In this document: one piece after another, positions 1 to 8,679 of the stretch
Numbering within the stretch: position 1 is the stretch's first letter
Layout of the letters: every line of letters begins with the position of its first letter
NCBI GenBank assembly: GCA_938045615.1
Contig: CALIBC010000210.1
Span: 1 to 18,710 of the forward strand
From: an uncultured Clostridia bacterium
Lineage (GTDB): Bacteria; Bacillota; Clostridia; Peptostreptococcales; Anaerovoracaceae
DNA length: 18,710 nucleotides
Reading direction: 5' to 3'
Made by a program: the position numbers and the translations under genes
Notes under the pieces: generated by a model
Databases searched by the model: none
The model's input: the letters and a program-made list of their open reading frames with translations, nothing else
Told to the model about the DNA's origin: nothing

Positions 1-992
1 ATCTTTCTTTCTTGTTGGATGCGACAAAATCAATTGCTCAAATCCTAAAAAAAGGGGACATTGTCGTCTATGAATCTACGGTTTATCCGGGCTGTACAGA
101 GGAAGAATGTGTGCCTCTATTTGGAGCCAGAATCTGGTTTGAAGTACAACCAAGATCTCTTCTGTGGATATTCTCCAGAACGAATTAATCCTGGGGACAA
201 AAAGCATACGCTGACTACGATTAAGAAGGTGATTTCTGCCTCCACTCCAACGACGCTGGATGAGTTGGAAGAATTATACGGATCAATAGTTAAAGCTGGG
301 ACACATAGCGCATCATCGATTGAAGTTGCAGAGGCCGCTAAAGCAATAGAAAACGCTTAGCGAGATGTTAATATTTCATTTGTAAATGAGTTGGCACTGA
401 TCTTTGATAAGATGGGGATTAATACACGTGAGGTCTTAGATGCGGCATCTTTCAAGTGGAACTTTTTAAAATTCACTCCGGGATTAGTCGGTGGACATTG
501 CATTGGTGTTGATCCGTATTATTTATTGCACAAATCTCAGAGCTTAGGGTATAATCCTCAGGTTATTCTCTCTGGACGGAATGTCAATGACAAAATGGGA
601 GGTTTTATCGCTCAAAAAGTGATCAAACTCATGATCCAAAAACAAATTCGGATAGCTGGAAGTAAAGTCCTCATTTTAGGTTTTACGTTTAAGGAAAACT
701 GTTCAGATACACGCAATACGAAAGTCGTTGATGTTGTGCGTGAATTACTTGAGTATAATGTATCTGTTGATGTATATGATCCCTATGCGTGTCGTGATAA
801 GACAGAGGCTGAATATGGCATTGATTTAATGCAGAATGAACCTGATTTACGACAATATGATAGGATTATACTGGCCGTAGGGTACGATGAGTTTGCGCAG
901 ATGGATTTTTCTTTTATGAAAGATCAGGATGCTATCTTATATTTGACGTGAGGGGCGTTTTGCCTCGTCTATGGGTCGACGGAAGATTATAA
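1..992 (+). pseudogene. Broken UDP-N-acetylhexosamine 6-dehydrogenase (WbpA/TviB-like), 5' end outside window
   Basis: The intact family makes UDP-N-acetylhexosaminuronic acid by two NAD-dependent oxidations. The 5' end lies before the window. Family blocks can be read in three frames. Frame 3 gives GDIVVYESTVYPGCTEEECV. After an extra T in the run at 120-122, frame 1 gives FCGYSPERINPGDK and the catalytic-cysteine motif GGHCIGVDPYYLL (near 490-530). TAG at 358-360 replaces the Gln expected in IENAQRDVN, a single C-to-T change. A third lesion around 937-945 shifts frame, so the apparent end is TGA at 949-951. The true C terminus, DVRGVLPRLWVDGRL, continues in another frame to TAA at 990-992. 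Three independent disruptions make this a decayed gene rather than several small genes. Sequencing error could explain an indel but less easily the clean nonsense change. Confidence 0.88.
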
Positions 993-2479
993 GAGTGGAT
1001 CCAGAAGTTGTACAGAGCGCGGTGGCTCAGGAAGAACCTTCACTGAAAGAGAAGACGGCAAGAGGTCTGTTTTGGGGTGGAATCAGCAATTTCATCCAGC
1101 AAGTGATCGGAATGGCTTTTGGTATAGCTATCGCCCGGATCCTTTCGCCAGATGATTATGGATTAGTAGCGATGCTCGCTATCTTTACAGCTGTAGCAGA
1201 TACCGTTATGGACAGTGGCTTCACCACAGCGCTGGTCAATCGAAAGATCATTGAACATAAGGATTATAATGCCGTTTTTTGGTTCAATGTACTCATTGCT
1301 ATTGGAATATACATTATCCTTTTCTTTGCCGCTCCATGGATTGCTCGATTTTATAATCAGCCGGTGCTGCTCTCTCTCTCGCGCGTCTTGTTTCTGACAT
1401 TTATTGTTTCGGCGACAGGTGTAGCGCATAACGCCTTGTTGCTAAAAAAAATCATGGCCAAGCAACGCGGAATCATCGATATGGCCGCTGTTTTTGGATC
1501 GGGGACTATAGGGTTAATTCTGGCGTTAAACGGTTTGGCCTTTTGGGGGCTGGTAATCCAGCAACTTTCTCAAGTATTGATAGCTGTCTTACTACGCTGG
1601 TATTTTTCGCCATGGAGGCCGACATTTGAATTTGACTGGGCTCCGCTCAAAGACATGTTCGGATTTTCAGTCAAGGTTTTTTTTGGTGCTATTGTGGGAA
1701 TGATCTCTGCAAACCTATTCTCTGTTGTTTTAGGACGTTATTATAGAGAAACAGAAACTGGGTATTACACTCAAGGAAGAAAATGGGCGACTCTCGGTAT
1801 TTCCGTTTTATCGGGAATGTTTGTGGGTGTAGTGCAGTCTGTTTTAGTGGAAACGTCTGACAGTCGAGAGCGCCTTGTGAATGTAGTTCGCAGATTATTA
1901 CGATTTGGTTCTCTTATCACATTTCCTCTGATGCTGGGTTTGGCCTTTGTTGCGAAAGAGTTTATCTTGTTGACTATTGGCGCTAAATGGATGGGAAGTA
2001 TCGTCTATCTGCAATTGTTTTGCTTATGGGGGTGCTTTAGTTTTTTGGAGATAGTTTATGTATATTTATTGCTTTCAATTGAGAGGCCTGCGGAAAATTT
2101 TTATATTGATATTGTGATGTGTATTTTCCAGATAGCTGGTATTATCATTGTATCCCAATTCGGGATACTCGCCATGATCATAATCTATATTTTGATTCGT
2201 ATACTCAGTATTTGGGCAAGACATTATTTTGCTTATAAATCAATTAAGATACGAATAAGCACAGTTGTGAAAGACATATTCCCGTATGCAGCCACCGCTA
2301 TCTTCTCGATTCTTGTCACCTGGTTTATTGCGAAAGGGACAGAAAATATATATCTGGCATTCGGAATAAAGATAGCCTTTGTTGCTCTACTTTATACTGG
2401 AATATTATGGATGGCAAACTCTGCGATTCTAAAGGAAAGCGCTAGTTTCATATTTAGAAAAGTCAAACCATTCTCATGA
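971..2479 (+). CDS. wzx: Wzx-like polysaccharide flippase (PST/MATE-like)
   Basis: A 502-residue, strongly hydrophobic protein with roughly 12-14 predicted membrane segments, the usual size for a lipid-linked oligosaccharide flippase. The N-terminal family block begins near residue 25 (LKEKTARGLFWGG) and continues with IARILSPDDYGLVAMLAIF and TALVNRK, typical of the WzxC-like polysaccharide exporter family. It would move the undecaprenyl-linked repeat unit across the inner membrane. The first 24 residues look like an extension: codons 1-7 overlap, in another frame, the former C-terminal codons of the broken dehydrogenase. GTG at 995 or 1022 are alternative starts. The gene ends in an ATGA overlap with the next gene, so translation is probably coupled. 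Specificity for the nonulosonic-acid-containing glycan is inferred from context. Confidence 0.9.
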   Translation: MGRRKIIRVDPEVVQSAVAQEEPSLKEKTARGLFWGGISNFIQQVIGMAFGIAIARILSPDDYGLVAMLAIFTAVADTVMDSGFTTALVNRKIIEHKDYNAVFWFNVLIAIGIYIILFFAAPWIARFYNQPVLLSLSRVLFLTFIVSATGVAHNALLLKKIMAKQRGIIDMAAVFGSGTIGLILALNGLAFWGLVIQQLSQVLIAVLLRWYFSPWRPTFEFDWAPLKDMFGFSVKVFFGAIVGMISANLFSVVLGRYYRETETGYYTQGRKWATLGISVLSGMFVGVVQSVLVETSDSRERLVNVVRRLLRFGSLITFPLMLGLAFVAKEFILLTIGAKWMGSIVYLQLFCLWGCFSFLEIVYVYLLLSIERPAENFYIDIVMCIFQIAGIIIVSQFGILAMIIIYILIRILSIWARHYFAYKSIKIRISTVVKDIFPYAATAIFSILVTWFIAKGTENIYLAFGIKIAFVALLYTGILWMANSAILKESASFIFRKVKPFS

Positions 2480-3456
2480 AAAAAAAGATATTAGTTACCG
2501 GTGCGGATGGATTTATCGGTTCTCACTTAACAGAAATGTTATTGGAGCAAGGCCATCACGTAAAAGCTTTATCCTATTATAACTCATTTAATGACTGGGG
2601 ATGGCTTGAAGGACTGGATCATCCTGATTTGGAGGTTATAACGGGTGATGTACGCGATCCGTACTTCTGTAAGCGCCTATCGAAAGATGTGGAGACGATC
2701 TTCCATTTGGCAGCGCTTATCGCAATCCCTTATTCGTATATAGCTCCCGATAGCTACGTAGATACAAATATTAAAGGGACATTGAATATCTGTCAGGCAG
2801 CGAAAGAAAATGGAGTGAAGAAGGTGCTAATAACTTCAACTTCCGAAACATACGGTACAGCGCAATATGTGCCGATCGATGAGAAGCATCCGAAGCAACC
2901 GCAATCGCCCTATTCGGCAACGAAGATTGCGGCTGACGCCATGGCGATGAGCTTTTACAATGCGTTCGAACTGCCGGTGATCGTTGTGCGCCCTTTCAAT
3001 ACGTATGGGCCTCGTCAATCGGCGCGAGCCATCATCCCTACTATCATAACGCAGATTATGAGTGGAATGAAAGAGATACGACTGGGTGATCTAAGTCCTA
3101 CTCGGGATTTTAATTATGTTAAAGACGTCTGTAAGGGATTTATCAAACTTTCAGAGTGCAATCAGGCTATCGGACAGGAAATCAATATTTGCAGCAACTA
3201 TGAGATATCTATGCGTGATACATTTGAGCTAATAGCCCGGCTCATGTTGGCGGATATTAAATTCATTGAAGATGCACAACGTCTGCGTCCCGCAGGTTCT
3301 GAGGTCTTCCGTTTATGGGGAGACAATACTAAATTAAAATCTCTTACTGGATTTACCCCTTCATACTCGATCGAAGAAGGACTTAAAGAAACGATCGAGT
3401 GGTTTAAGAGTAACAAAAACCTAGCAAAATATAAATCCGGGATATATAATATATAA
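2476..3456 (+). CDS. legB: LegB-like NDP-N-acetylglucosamine 4,6-dehydratase (extended SDR)
   Basis: A 326-residue extended short-chain dehydrogenase/reductase. The NAD-binding motif GADGFIG is at residues 9-15, TSTSE at 120-124 and the catalytic Y146-SAT-K150 pair follows. The segments VVRPFNTYGPRQSARAIIPTI and PTRDFNYVKDVCKG are characteristic of the LegB group, which removes water from NDP-GlcNAc to give the 4-keto-6-deoxy sugar, the first committed step of legionaminic acid synthesis. Campylobacter LegB uses a GDP sugar, and a PtmE-like nucleotidyltransferase at 11471 favours that here, but the nucleotide cannot be proven from sequence. ATGA overlap with the flippase gene. Codons around 2880-3000 are noticeably more GC-rich than the rest of the operon. 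Confidence 0.9.
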   Translation: MKKKILVTGADGFIGSHLTEMLLEQGHHVKALSYYNSFNDWGWLEGLDHPDLEVITGDVRDPYFCKRLSKDVETIFHLAALIAIPYSYIAPDSYVDTNIKGTLNICQAAKENGVKKVLITSTSETYGTAQYVPIDEKHPKQPQSPYSATKIAADAMAMSFYNAFELPVIVVRPFNTYGPRQSARAIIPTIITQIMSGMKEIRLGDLSPTRDFNYVKDVCKGFIKLSECNQAIGQEINICSNYEISMRDTFELIARLMLADIKFIEDAQRLRPAGSEVFRLWGDNTKLKSLTGFTPSYSIEEGLKETIEWFKSNKNLAKYKSGIYNI

Positions 3457-3468
3457 TGTGTAGTGTCT

Positions 3469-4635
3469 ATGGAGAGTAGTTACAAGAAAATAGTAGATTT
3501 TATCCATGATTTATATGGAATACCAGAGGTTCCTCTTCATACACCTTGTTTTATTGGAAATGAAAAAAAATATTTAGCCGAATGTGTTGACACGACACTT
3601 GTATCCAGTGTGGGTCAATTTGTTGATAGATTTGAGGAAAAGATGGCCCAATATACAGGAGCAGTAAGGGCTGTTACTTGTGTAAGCGGCACCAATGCCT
3701 TGCATCTGGCACTGTTGCTTGTCGGAGTAGCGCGAGGAGACGAAGTCTTGACTCAAGCGCTTACGTTTATCGCCACATGTAATGCCATACGTTATATCGA
3801 CGCACATCCGGTCTTTTTAGATGTTGATCGATCGACTATGGGACTTTCGCCGGATGCGATGCGTGAGTGGCTTTCCAGAAATGCAGAGGTAAAGGATTCG
3901 CAGTGTTTTAATAAAAATACCCGACGTCGGATAAAGGCCTGCGTACCAATGCATACATTTGGGCATCCTGTAAGAATCGATGAGATTGCGACAGTTTGTG
4001 AAGAGTATCATATAGAATTAGTTGAAGATGCGGCAGAAAGCCTTGGTAGTCTATATAAAGGACAGCATACCGGACTTTTCGGGCGTGTCGGTGTGATTAG
4101 CTTTAACGGAAACAAGACGATCACGACCGGTGGTGGTGGAATGTTATTGTTAAACAATGGAGAGTTGGGAGCTCAAGCCAAGCATCTTACGACACAGGCG
4201 AAAGTGCCTCATCGTTGGGAGTTCATTCACGACAGGGTCGGCTATAATTATCGTATGCCCAATATCAATGCGGCATTGGGATGTGCGCAATTAGAGCATT
4301 TAGAGGAATTCGTTTTGAATAAACGTGAGACCGCTATGGAGTATTATAATTTTATTAACACAATAGACAATATAGACTATTTCGTCGAACCTAAAAATTG
4401 TCGATCGAATTATTGGTTAAATGTCATTTTGTTAAAAGACAGGCAAGCTAAACAGAATTTTTTACAGTATACGAACGACCATGGTATCATGACACGCCCT
4501 GTATGGCAGCTTATGAATCAATTGGAAATGTTTAAAGGATGTGAGACCGATGGCCTGAAACATACACAATGGCTCGAAGAACGAATTGTAAATATCCCGA
4601 GTGGTGTAAATTTGAAAAATAAATTATGGAGTTAA
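3469..4635 (+). CDS. legC: LegC-like PLP-dependent aminotransferase
   Basis: DegT/DnrJ/EryC1-family aminotransferase of about 388 residues. It is predicted to use glutamate to aminate C4 of the 4-keto-6-deoxy sugar made by LegB, creating the amine that is later acylated. Visible family blocks, numbered from the upstream GTG, are FIGNEKKYL (30-38), FVSSVG-like LVSSVG, SGTNALHLAL, QALTFIATCNAI, the PLP-contacting VEDAAESLGS (187-196) and SFNGNK (213-218), where K218 is the Schiff-base lysine. ATG at 3469 is preferred over GTG at 3463, although neither has a clear ribosome binding site. Gap to the preceding gene is 12 bp. The end overlaps the acyl carrier protein gene by 10 bp. PseC-type enzymes are related, but the block spacing fits LegC better. 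Confidence 0.9.
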   Translation: MESSYKKIVDFIHDLYGIPEVPLHTPCFIGNEKKYLAECVDTTLVSSVGQFVDRFEEKMAQYTGAVRAVTCVSGTNALHLALLLVGVARGDEVLTQALTFIATCNAIRYIDAHPVFLDVDRSTMGLSPDAMREWLSRNAEVKDSQCFNKNTRRRIKACVPMHTFGHPVRIDEIATVCEEYHIELVEDAAESLGSLYKGQHTGLFGRVGVISFNGNKTITTGGGGMLLLNNGELGAQAKHLTTQAKVPHRWEFIHDRVGYNYRMPNINAALGCAQLEHLEEFVLNKRETAMEYYNFINTIDNIDYFVEPKNCRSNYWLNVILLKDRQAKQNFLQYTNDHGIMTRPVWQLMNQLEMFKGCETDGLKHTQWLEERIVNIPSGVNLKNKLWS

Positions 4636-4856
4636 ATGAGTTTATTAAGGAAATTGCAGATCAATTTGATGATACAGACATTAGTGAATTCGTACCAACT
4701 ACCAATTTTAAAGAGTTGGAAGAATGGTCTTCATTAACAGCTTTGACTATTTTAAATATGATCGCCAAAAAATACAACGTAAACATGAGAAGCGGTGATT
4801 TGTTGAAGATTAACTCTATTGAAGAGTTGTTTAACTATGTTTCATCTAGGCAATGA
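4626..4856 (+). CDS. Acyl carrier protein, glycan-locus type
   Basis: A 76-residue acidic protein of acyl-carrier-protein size. The likely phosphopantetheine site is W34-S-S36-L-T. The canonical motif is DSL, and here the aspartate is replaced by serine, as in several small ACPs of polysaccharide loci. Residues after it (NMIAKKYNVNM, then the last helix SIEELFNYV) match ACP helices II-IV. It is probably loaded by a cellular phosphopantetheinyl transferase and carries the acyl chain built by the next two gene products. It overlaps the aminotransferase gene by 10 bp and the SDR gene by 4 bp (ATGA), so the three should be made in coordinated amounts. It is unlikely to be the housekeeping AcpP, given its divergence and location. 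Confidence 0.85.
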   Translation: MELNEFIKEIADQFDDTDISEFVPTTNFKELEEWSSLTALTILNMIAKKYNVNMRSGDLLKINSIEELFNYVSSRQ

Positions 4857-5605
4857 TGAAACAAAATCCATTTACTTTGTTAAGTAAAACGATATTAATT
4901 ACGGGAGCGTCGTCCGGCATTGGGCGAGCAATATCCATACGATGTTCTGAAATGGGAGCAAATGTAATTTTGACCGGACGTAACCAGGCTCGTTTGCAAG
5001 AGACATTACACCAAATGTCAGGCAAAAATCACATAGAACTTGTCGCCGATTTGACTGACAAGGCATCAATGGATAATTTAGTGGAACAGCTTCCCGATTT
5101 AGATGGAATAGTGCATTGTGCAGGCGTTAATCATAGAATTGTAACAAAGTTAATTGGGCCTGCTGACATTGAACAAACAATCTCTCTGAATCTTGTTGCT
5201 CCAATCTTATTGCAAACAGCTCTTTTGAAGGCAAGAAAAATAAAGAAAGAAGCGTCTATTGTCTTCATTGCTTCTCGTGCAGCTTATGCACCCAGTGTCG
5301 GTAATGCTTTATACAGTGCCTCAAAAGGAGCTATGATATCGTATGCAAAAGTATTGGCTTTAGAACTCTCGCCTCGTCGAATTAGGGTGAATTGTATTTG
5401 TCCTGCCATGGTTTTAACGAACATGATATCAAATATTGGTTTTAATTATGACGATCTAGATAAAGCGCAGGGGAAATATCCATTAAAACGTTATGGAACA
5501 CCCGATGATATCGCCTATTTGTCTATTTATTTATTGTCCTCCAAAAGTTCGTGGATGACGGGGAGTTGTATTGATATAACGGGAGGAGGAGAAGGGGTTT
5601 TATAA
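4853..5605 (+). CDS. SDR-family 3-oxoacyl-ACP reductase-like protein (FabG-like)
   Basis: A 250-residue classical short-chain dehydrogenase. The cofactor motif TGASSGIG is at residues 17-24, with R43 in TGR suggesting NADPH preference. N113 (SLNLVAP), S141 (ASRAAYA) and Y154-SAS-K158 complete the catalytic tetrad, and the C terminus ends with TGSCIDITGGGEGVL. The predicted job is reduction of a 3-oxoacyl-ACP to a 3-hydroxyacyl-ACP. Lying between an ACP and a ketoacyl synthase supports an acyl rather than a sugar substrate. A sugar ketoreductase role cannot be excluded, because some nonulosonic acid loci carry SDRs that act on the sugar. Two adjacent ATGs (4853 and 4856) are both possible starts; the first gives an ATGA overlap. 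Confidence 0.85.
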   Translation: MMKQNPFTLLSKTILITGASSGIGRAISIRCSEMGANVILTGRNQARLQETLHQMSGKNHIELVADLTDKASMDNLVEQLPDLDGIVHCAGVNHRIVTKLIGPADIEQTISLNLVAPILLQTALLKARKIKKEASIVFIASRAAYAPSVGNALYSASKGAMISYAKVLALELSPRRIRVNCICPAMVLTNMISNIGFNYDDLDKAQGKYPLKRYGTPDDIAYLSIYLLSSKSSWMTGSCIDITGGGEGVL

Positions 5606-5620
5606 CGTAAGTATCAACAG

Positions 5621-6619
5621 ATGAAAGTGTATATAAAAGCAATATCGTATTATCTACCCCAAAAAACAGTTTCAAATAAGCAGTTGGCCGAAGAGTTTCC
5701 GGAATGGTCAGTGGAGAAAATAACAAGTAAAATTGGTGTGAATCAACGACATCTCGCGGCAGAAGATGAAACAGCAACAGACATGGCGATATCAGCGGCG
5801 AAGAGACTCTTTGATGAGCATCGTATAGATAGAAAAACGATTGATTTTGTATTACTCTGTACCCAAAGCCCAGATTATTTTTTACCCACATCTTCCTGCA
5901 TTATTCAGAACGAGTTAGGGCTTCCGACGTCATGTGGAGCTGTAGATTACAATTTGGGATGCTCCGGTTTCATTTATGGTTTATCTATTGCTAAAGGATT
6001 AATTGCGATAGGAGTAGCTCGTAATGTGTTGCTAATTACGGCGGAAACATATAATAAACATCTTCACTATAAAGATAAAGGAAACAGAGCTATTTTTGGA
6101 GATGCTGCTTCTGCATGTCTAATATCTACTGATGGGTTTGCGGAAATAAAGGATTTTAGCTTAGGTACGGATGGACGTGGGGCGGAAAACTTAATTGTAA
6201 AGACAGGGGCATTTCGGAATAAAAGCCCTCTAAACGATCTAACTTTTGACAGTTCGGGGAATCCAATATCCGGAGATTATTTGTATATGAATGGAGGTGA
6301 AATTTTTAATTTTACTACGGAGGTCGTTCCCATTCTTATTAGAGATCTATTAAGGACAAATCACCTAACTCGAGATGATATTGATCTATATGTATTCCAT
6401 CAAGCGAATAAATATATGATAAATTATCTGAGAAAATTGCTTAAGCTGCCTGAAGATAAATTCTATATATGTTTGGAAAATACAGGAAATACGGTGTCTT
6501 CAACGATACCGATTGCTTTATATCAGGCGAAAGAAGCGAATAAATTATCAGGCAATATCCTGTTGGCCGGATTTGGTGTCGGATATTCTTGGGGAGGTGT
6601 GATCTTAAAAAAGATATAA
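5621..6619 (+). CDS. 3-oxoacyl-ACP synthase III family protein (FabH-like)
   Basis: A 332-residue KAS III enzyme. It should condense an acyl-CoA primer, probably acetyl-CoA, with malonyl-ACP to form a 3-oxoacyl-ACP. The full thiolase-fold triad is present: C114 in NLGCSGF, H260 in FHQANKYM and N290 in ENTGNTVSSTIP. The C-terminal GFGVGYSWGG block matches FabH GFGGGLTWG. Length is typical for FabH. Divergence from housekeeping FabH and its place after an ACP and a ketoreductase suggest a dedicated enzyme making a short acyl group for the glycan. No dehydratase or enoyl reductase gene is nearby, so the chain should stop at the hydroxy stage. It starts 15 bp after the SDR gene. Confidence 0.9.
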   Translation: MKVYIKAISYYLPQKTVSNKQLAEEFPEWSVEKITSKIGVNQRHLAAEDETATDMAISAAKRLFDEHRIDRKTIDFVLLCTQSPDYFLPTSSCIIQNELGLPTSCGAVDYNLGCSGFIYGLSIAKGLIAIGVARNVLLITAETYNKHLHYKDKGNRAIFGDAASACLISTDGFAEIKDFSLGTDGRGAENLIVKTGAFRNKSPLNDLTFDSSGNPISGDYLYMNGGEIFNFTTEVVPILIRDLLRTNHLTRDDIDLYVFHQANKYMINYLRKLLKLPEDKFYICLENTGNTVSSTIPIALYQAKEANKLSGNILLAGFGVGYSWGGVILKKI

Positions 6620-6622
6620 GAA

Positions 6623-7651
6623 ATGAGTTACTCTGTTGAATATGCGGAAAGTAGTGATTATTCAAAAATCCAATATTTTATTGAAAAGCATTGGAGAAAA
6701 GATCACATTTTAGGTCTATCCAAAGAACTTCTTGATTTTCAGTATTTAAATCCGTTAAGTCAAAAATATAATTTTGTTATTGCGATCAATAATACAACTG
6801 CCGAAATTGACGCTTTATTAGGGTTTATACCAACTTATCAATACGATAAAAGGCTTTTTGAACAAGGAGATTATTGGGGAGCCATTTGGAAGGTGCGTTC
6901 AGATGTACAAAATGTCGAAATTAAAAATTTAGGTCTTTCTGTTTGGGAGAGATTGTTTGAATTAGATAATTTCCGATCGTGGGCGGCTATAGGAATTAGT
7001 GAAATCGCAAAAAAAATCTATACGATTTCCGGCATGCAGATTGGAGAATTGGCGCATTATTACTTACCTAATATAAGTGCCAAGGATTTTTATATCGCTG
7101 ATCATATAGATGTGGAGCGAGTTTCGATTCCCAAATATCCCGAGAATATTGTGATTAGGGAAGTTCGTATAGAGCAGATACGAGAAAGGGTTGACTGTAC
7201 TTATCAGCCAAGGAAATCAATTTCATACCTAAAAAATCGATATCTAAAACATCCTTTCTATAAATATCATTTTTGGGGAATATTTGATTCAGATCAACTT
7301 GTATCGATATGGACCTTGCGGATCATAAGAATGAACAAATCGAAAGTGGTTAGGATTGTTGATATATTAGGAAATATAGAACATCTCCCCTGCTTGTCGG
7401 CTGAATTGCAAAAAAAAATGGTAGATATTGGGGCTGAATATATGGATATCCTTAATTATGGAATAGACGAGAACGTCTTTTTTAACATTGGATTTCTTAA
7501 GTTGGATCCAATCGGAGATGTGATTATTCCAAATTATTTCGAACCGTTTGAGAGGAAGAATATAAGAATTGAATTTGCATACAAGGCGAATTTTGACTAT
7601 GTAATTTTTAAAGGTGATTCTGATCAAGATCGACCCAATATTATACAATGA
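6623..7651 (+). CDS. GNAT-like acyltransferase, candidate N-acyltransferase for the nonulosonic acid
   Basis: A 342-residue soluble protein with no signal peptide or membrane segment. The N-terminal part (YFIEKHWRKDHIL, then NFVIAINN, then LLGFIPTYQYD near residue 67) resembles the opening strands of GNAT-like proteins found in legionaminic-type loci. Length suggests two GNAT-like halves. No clean acetyl-CoA pyrophosphate loop (Q/R-x-x-G-x-G/A) was found, so a donor other than acetyl-CoA, such as an acyl-ACP, is possible. The position directly after the acyl module makes it the leading candidate for transferring the 3-hydroxyacyl group to the sugar amine. This is inference from context. Gap 3 bp before, ATGA overlap after. 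Region is very AT-rich. Confidence 0.6.
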   Translation: MSYSVEYAESSDYSKIQYFIEKHWRKDHILGLSKELLDFQYLNPLSQKYNFVIAINNTTAEIDALLGFIPTYQYDKRLFEQGDYWGAIWKVRSDVQNVEIKNLGLSVWERLFELDNFRSWAAIGISEIAKKIYTISGMQIGELAHYYLPNISAKDFYIADHIDVERVSIPKYPENIVIREVRIEQIRERVDCTYQPRKSISYLKNRYLKHPFYKYHFWGIFDSDQLVSIWTLRIIRMNKSKVVRIVDILGNIEHLPCLSAELQKKMVDIGAEYMDILNYGIDENVFFNIGFLKLDPIGDVIIPNYFEPFERKNIRIEFAYKANFDYVIFKGDSDQDRPNIIQ

Positions 7652-8679
7652 AAGAGGCTAAACTGACAATAATAATGTACCATTATATTCGTGATTTAAA
7701 GAAATCACGATATCCTCGAATTAAAGGTTTGGATATCCATTTATTCAAAGGACAATTGGAGTATTTAAGGAAGCATTACAGTTTTGTCACTGTAGAGCAA
7801 ATTATTGCAGCATTTGATTGTAAGATAAATGGTGGGAATGTGTTAACAGGCAGTTTACCTCCTAATCCTGTTTTGCTGACTTTTGATGATGCTTATATAG
7901 ATCATTTTGTAAACGTTTTTCCTATTCTTAAGAAGTATCATATACAAGGCGCTTTTTATCCGCCTGTGAAAGCAATAACGGAGCACAGAGTATTGGATGT
8001 GAACAAAATACACTTTATTTTGGCATTGACTTCAGAAGACAGATTTCCCTGTTTACTCAATGAAATAAAGCAATTGCTATTGAAATATCAAGAAGAGTTT
8101 GATTTAAGATCGTTTGATTATTACTTTGATAAACTTGCGATCGCAAATAGATTTGACAATAAAGAGACTATTTTTGTAAAGCGCTTATTGCAAGTTGAAT
8201 TACAGGAAAAATTACGAAAGCAGATAACGGACGAGTTATTTGCCGATGTTGTGGGTATAGATGAGGAATCTTTCAGTCATGAATTATATATGAACATTGA
8301 TCAGCTTCAATGTATGGCAGACTGTGGTATGCATGTTGGGAGTCACGGATATGATCATTTGTGGTTTGGGGCGTTGAATAAGGAACAGCAAAAATATGAA
8401 ATCGAGAAATCAAGAGAATTCATACAACGAATAAATGGCAATTTAAATAATTGGACAATATCTTATCCTTATGGAAGTTATAACGAGGACACTATTTCTT
8501 TATTAAAGAAATTCGGATGTAAGTTAGGGTTAACGACGGAAGTTTCTCTATGTTCCGTATCTTCTATACAAGATTCGATCTACAAGTTACCTCGGTTAGA
8601 TACCAATGATATCCCGAAAGATGCAAATGCCGTTGTTAATAAATGGTATGCGGAATCTAATAATACAAACATTGCATGA
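7648..8679 (+). CDS. NodB-type polysaccharide deacetylase family protein (CE4)
   Basis: A 343-residue protein with a NodB-homology barrel. Motif 1 is LTFDDAY (D80-D81), motif 2 is SHGYDH with metal-ligand histidines H233 and H237, and motif 3 is SYPYGSY near 272-278. These would bind a divalent metal and remove an N- or O-acyl group. An insertion of about 120 residues between motifs 1 and 2 is long for CE4. No signal peptide or N-terminal membrane anchor is seen, so it probably works in the cytoplasm on a nucleotide sugar, free sugar or lipid-linked intermediate rather than on finished polymer. ATGA overlaps on both sides, between two acyltransferase-like genes, suggest acyl exchange on the nonulosonic acid. 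Confidence 0.8.
   Translation: MKEAKLTIIMYHYIRDLKKSRYPRIKGLDIHLFKGQLEYLRKHYSFVTVEQIIAAFDCKINGGNVLTGSLPPNPVLLTFDDAYIDHFVNVFPILKKYHIQGAFYPPVKAITEHRVLDVNKIHFILALTSEDRFPCLLNEIKQLLLKYQEEFDLRSFDYYFDKLAIANRFDNKETIFVKRLLQVELQEKLRKQITDELFADVVGIDEESFSHELYMNIDQLQCMADCGMHVGSHGYDHLWFGALNKEQQKYEIEKSREFIQRINGNLNNWTISYPYGSYNEDTISLLKKFGCKLGLTTEVSLCSVSSIQDSIYKLPRLDTNDIPKDANAVVNKWYAESNNTNIA

Noticed and set aside
61..360. Stand-alone 99-residue protein
   Set aside because: It is the middle part of the broken dehydrogenase. Its first residues are out-of-frame translation before the inserted T at 120-122, and its stop is the amber codon at 358-360.
391..951. Separate 186-residue dehydrogenase gene
   Set aside because: It starts at an internal TTG and continues the frame interrupted by the amber codon, so it is the 3' part of the same pseudogene.
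5523..5891. 122-residue reading frame on the - strand
   Set aside because: It is antisense to the end of the SDR gene and the start of the KAS III gene, both well supported. The composition looks like a shadow frame.
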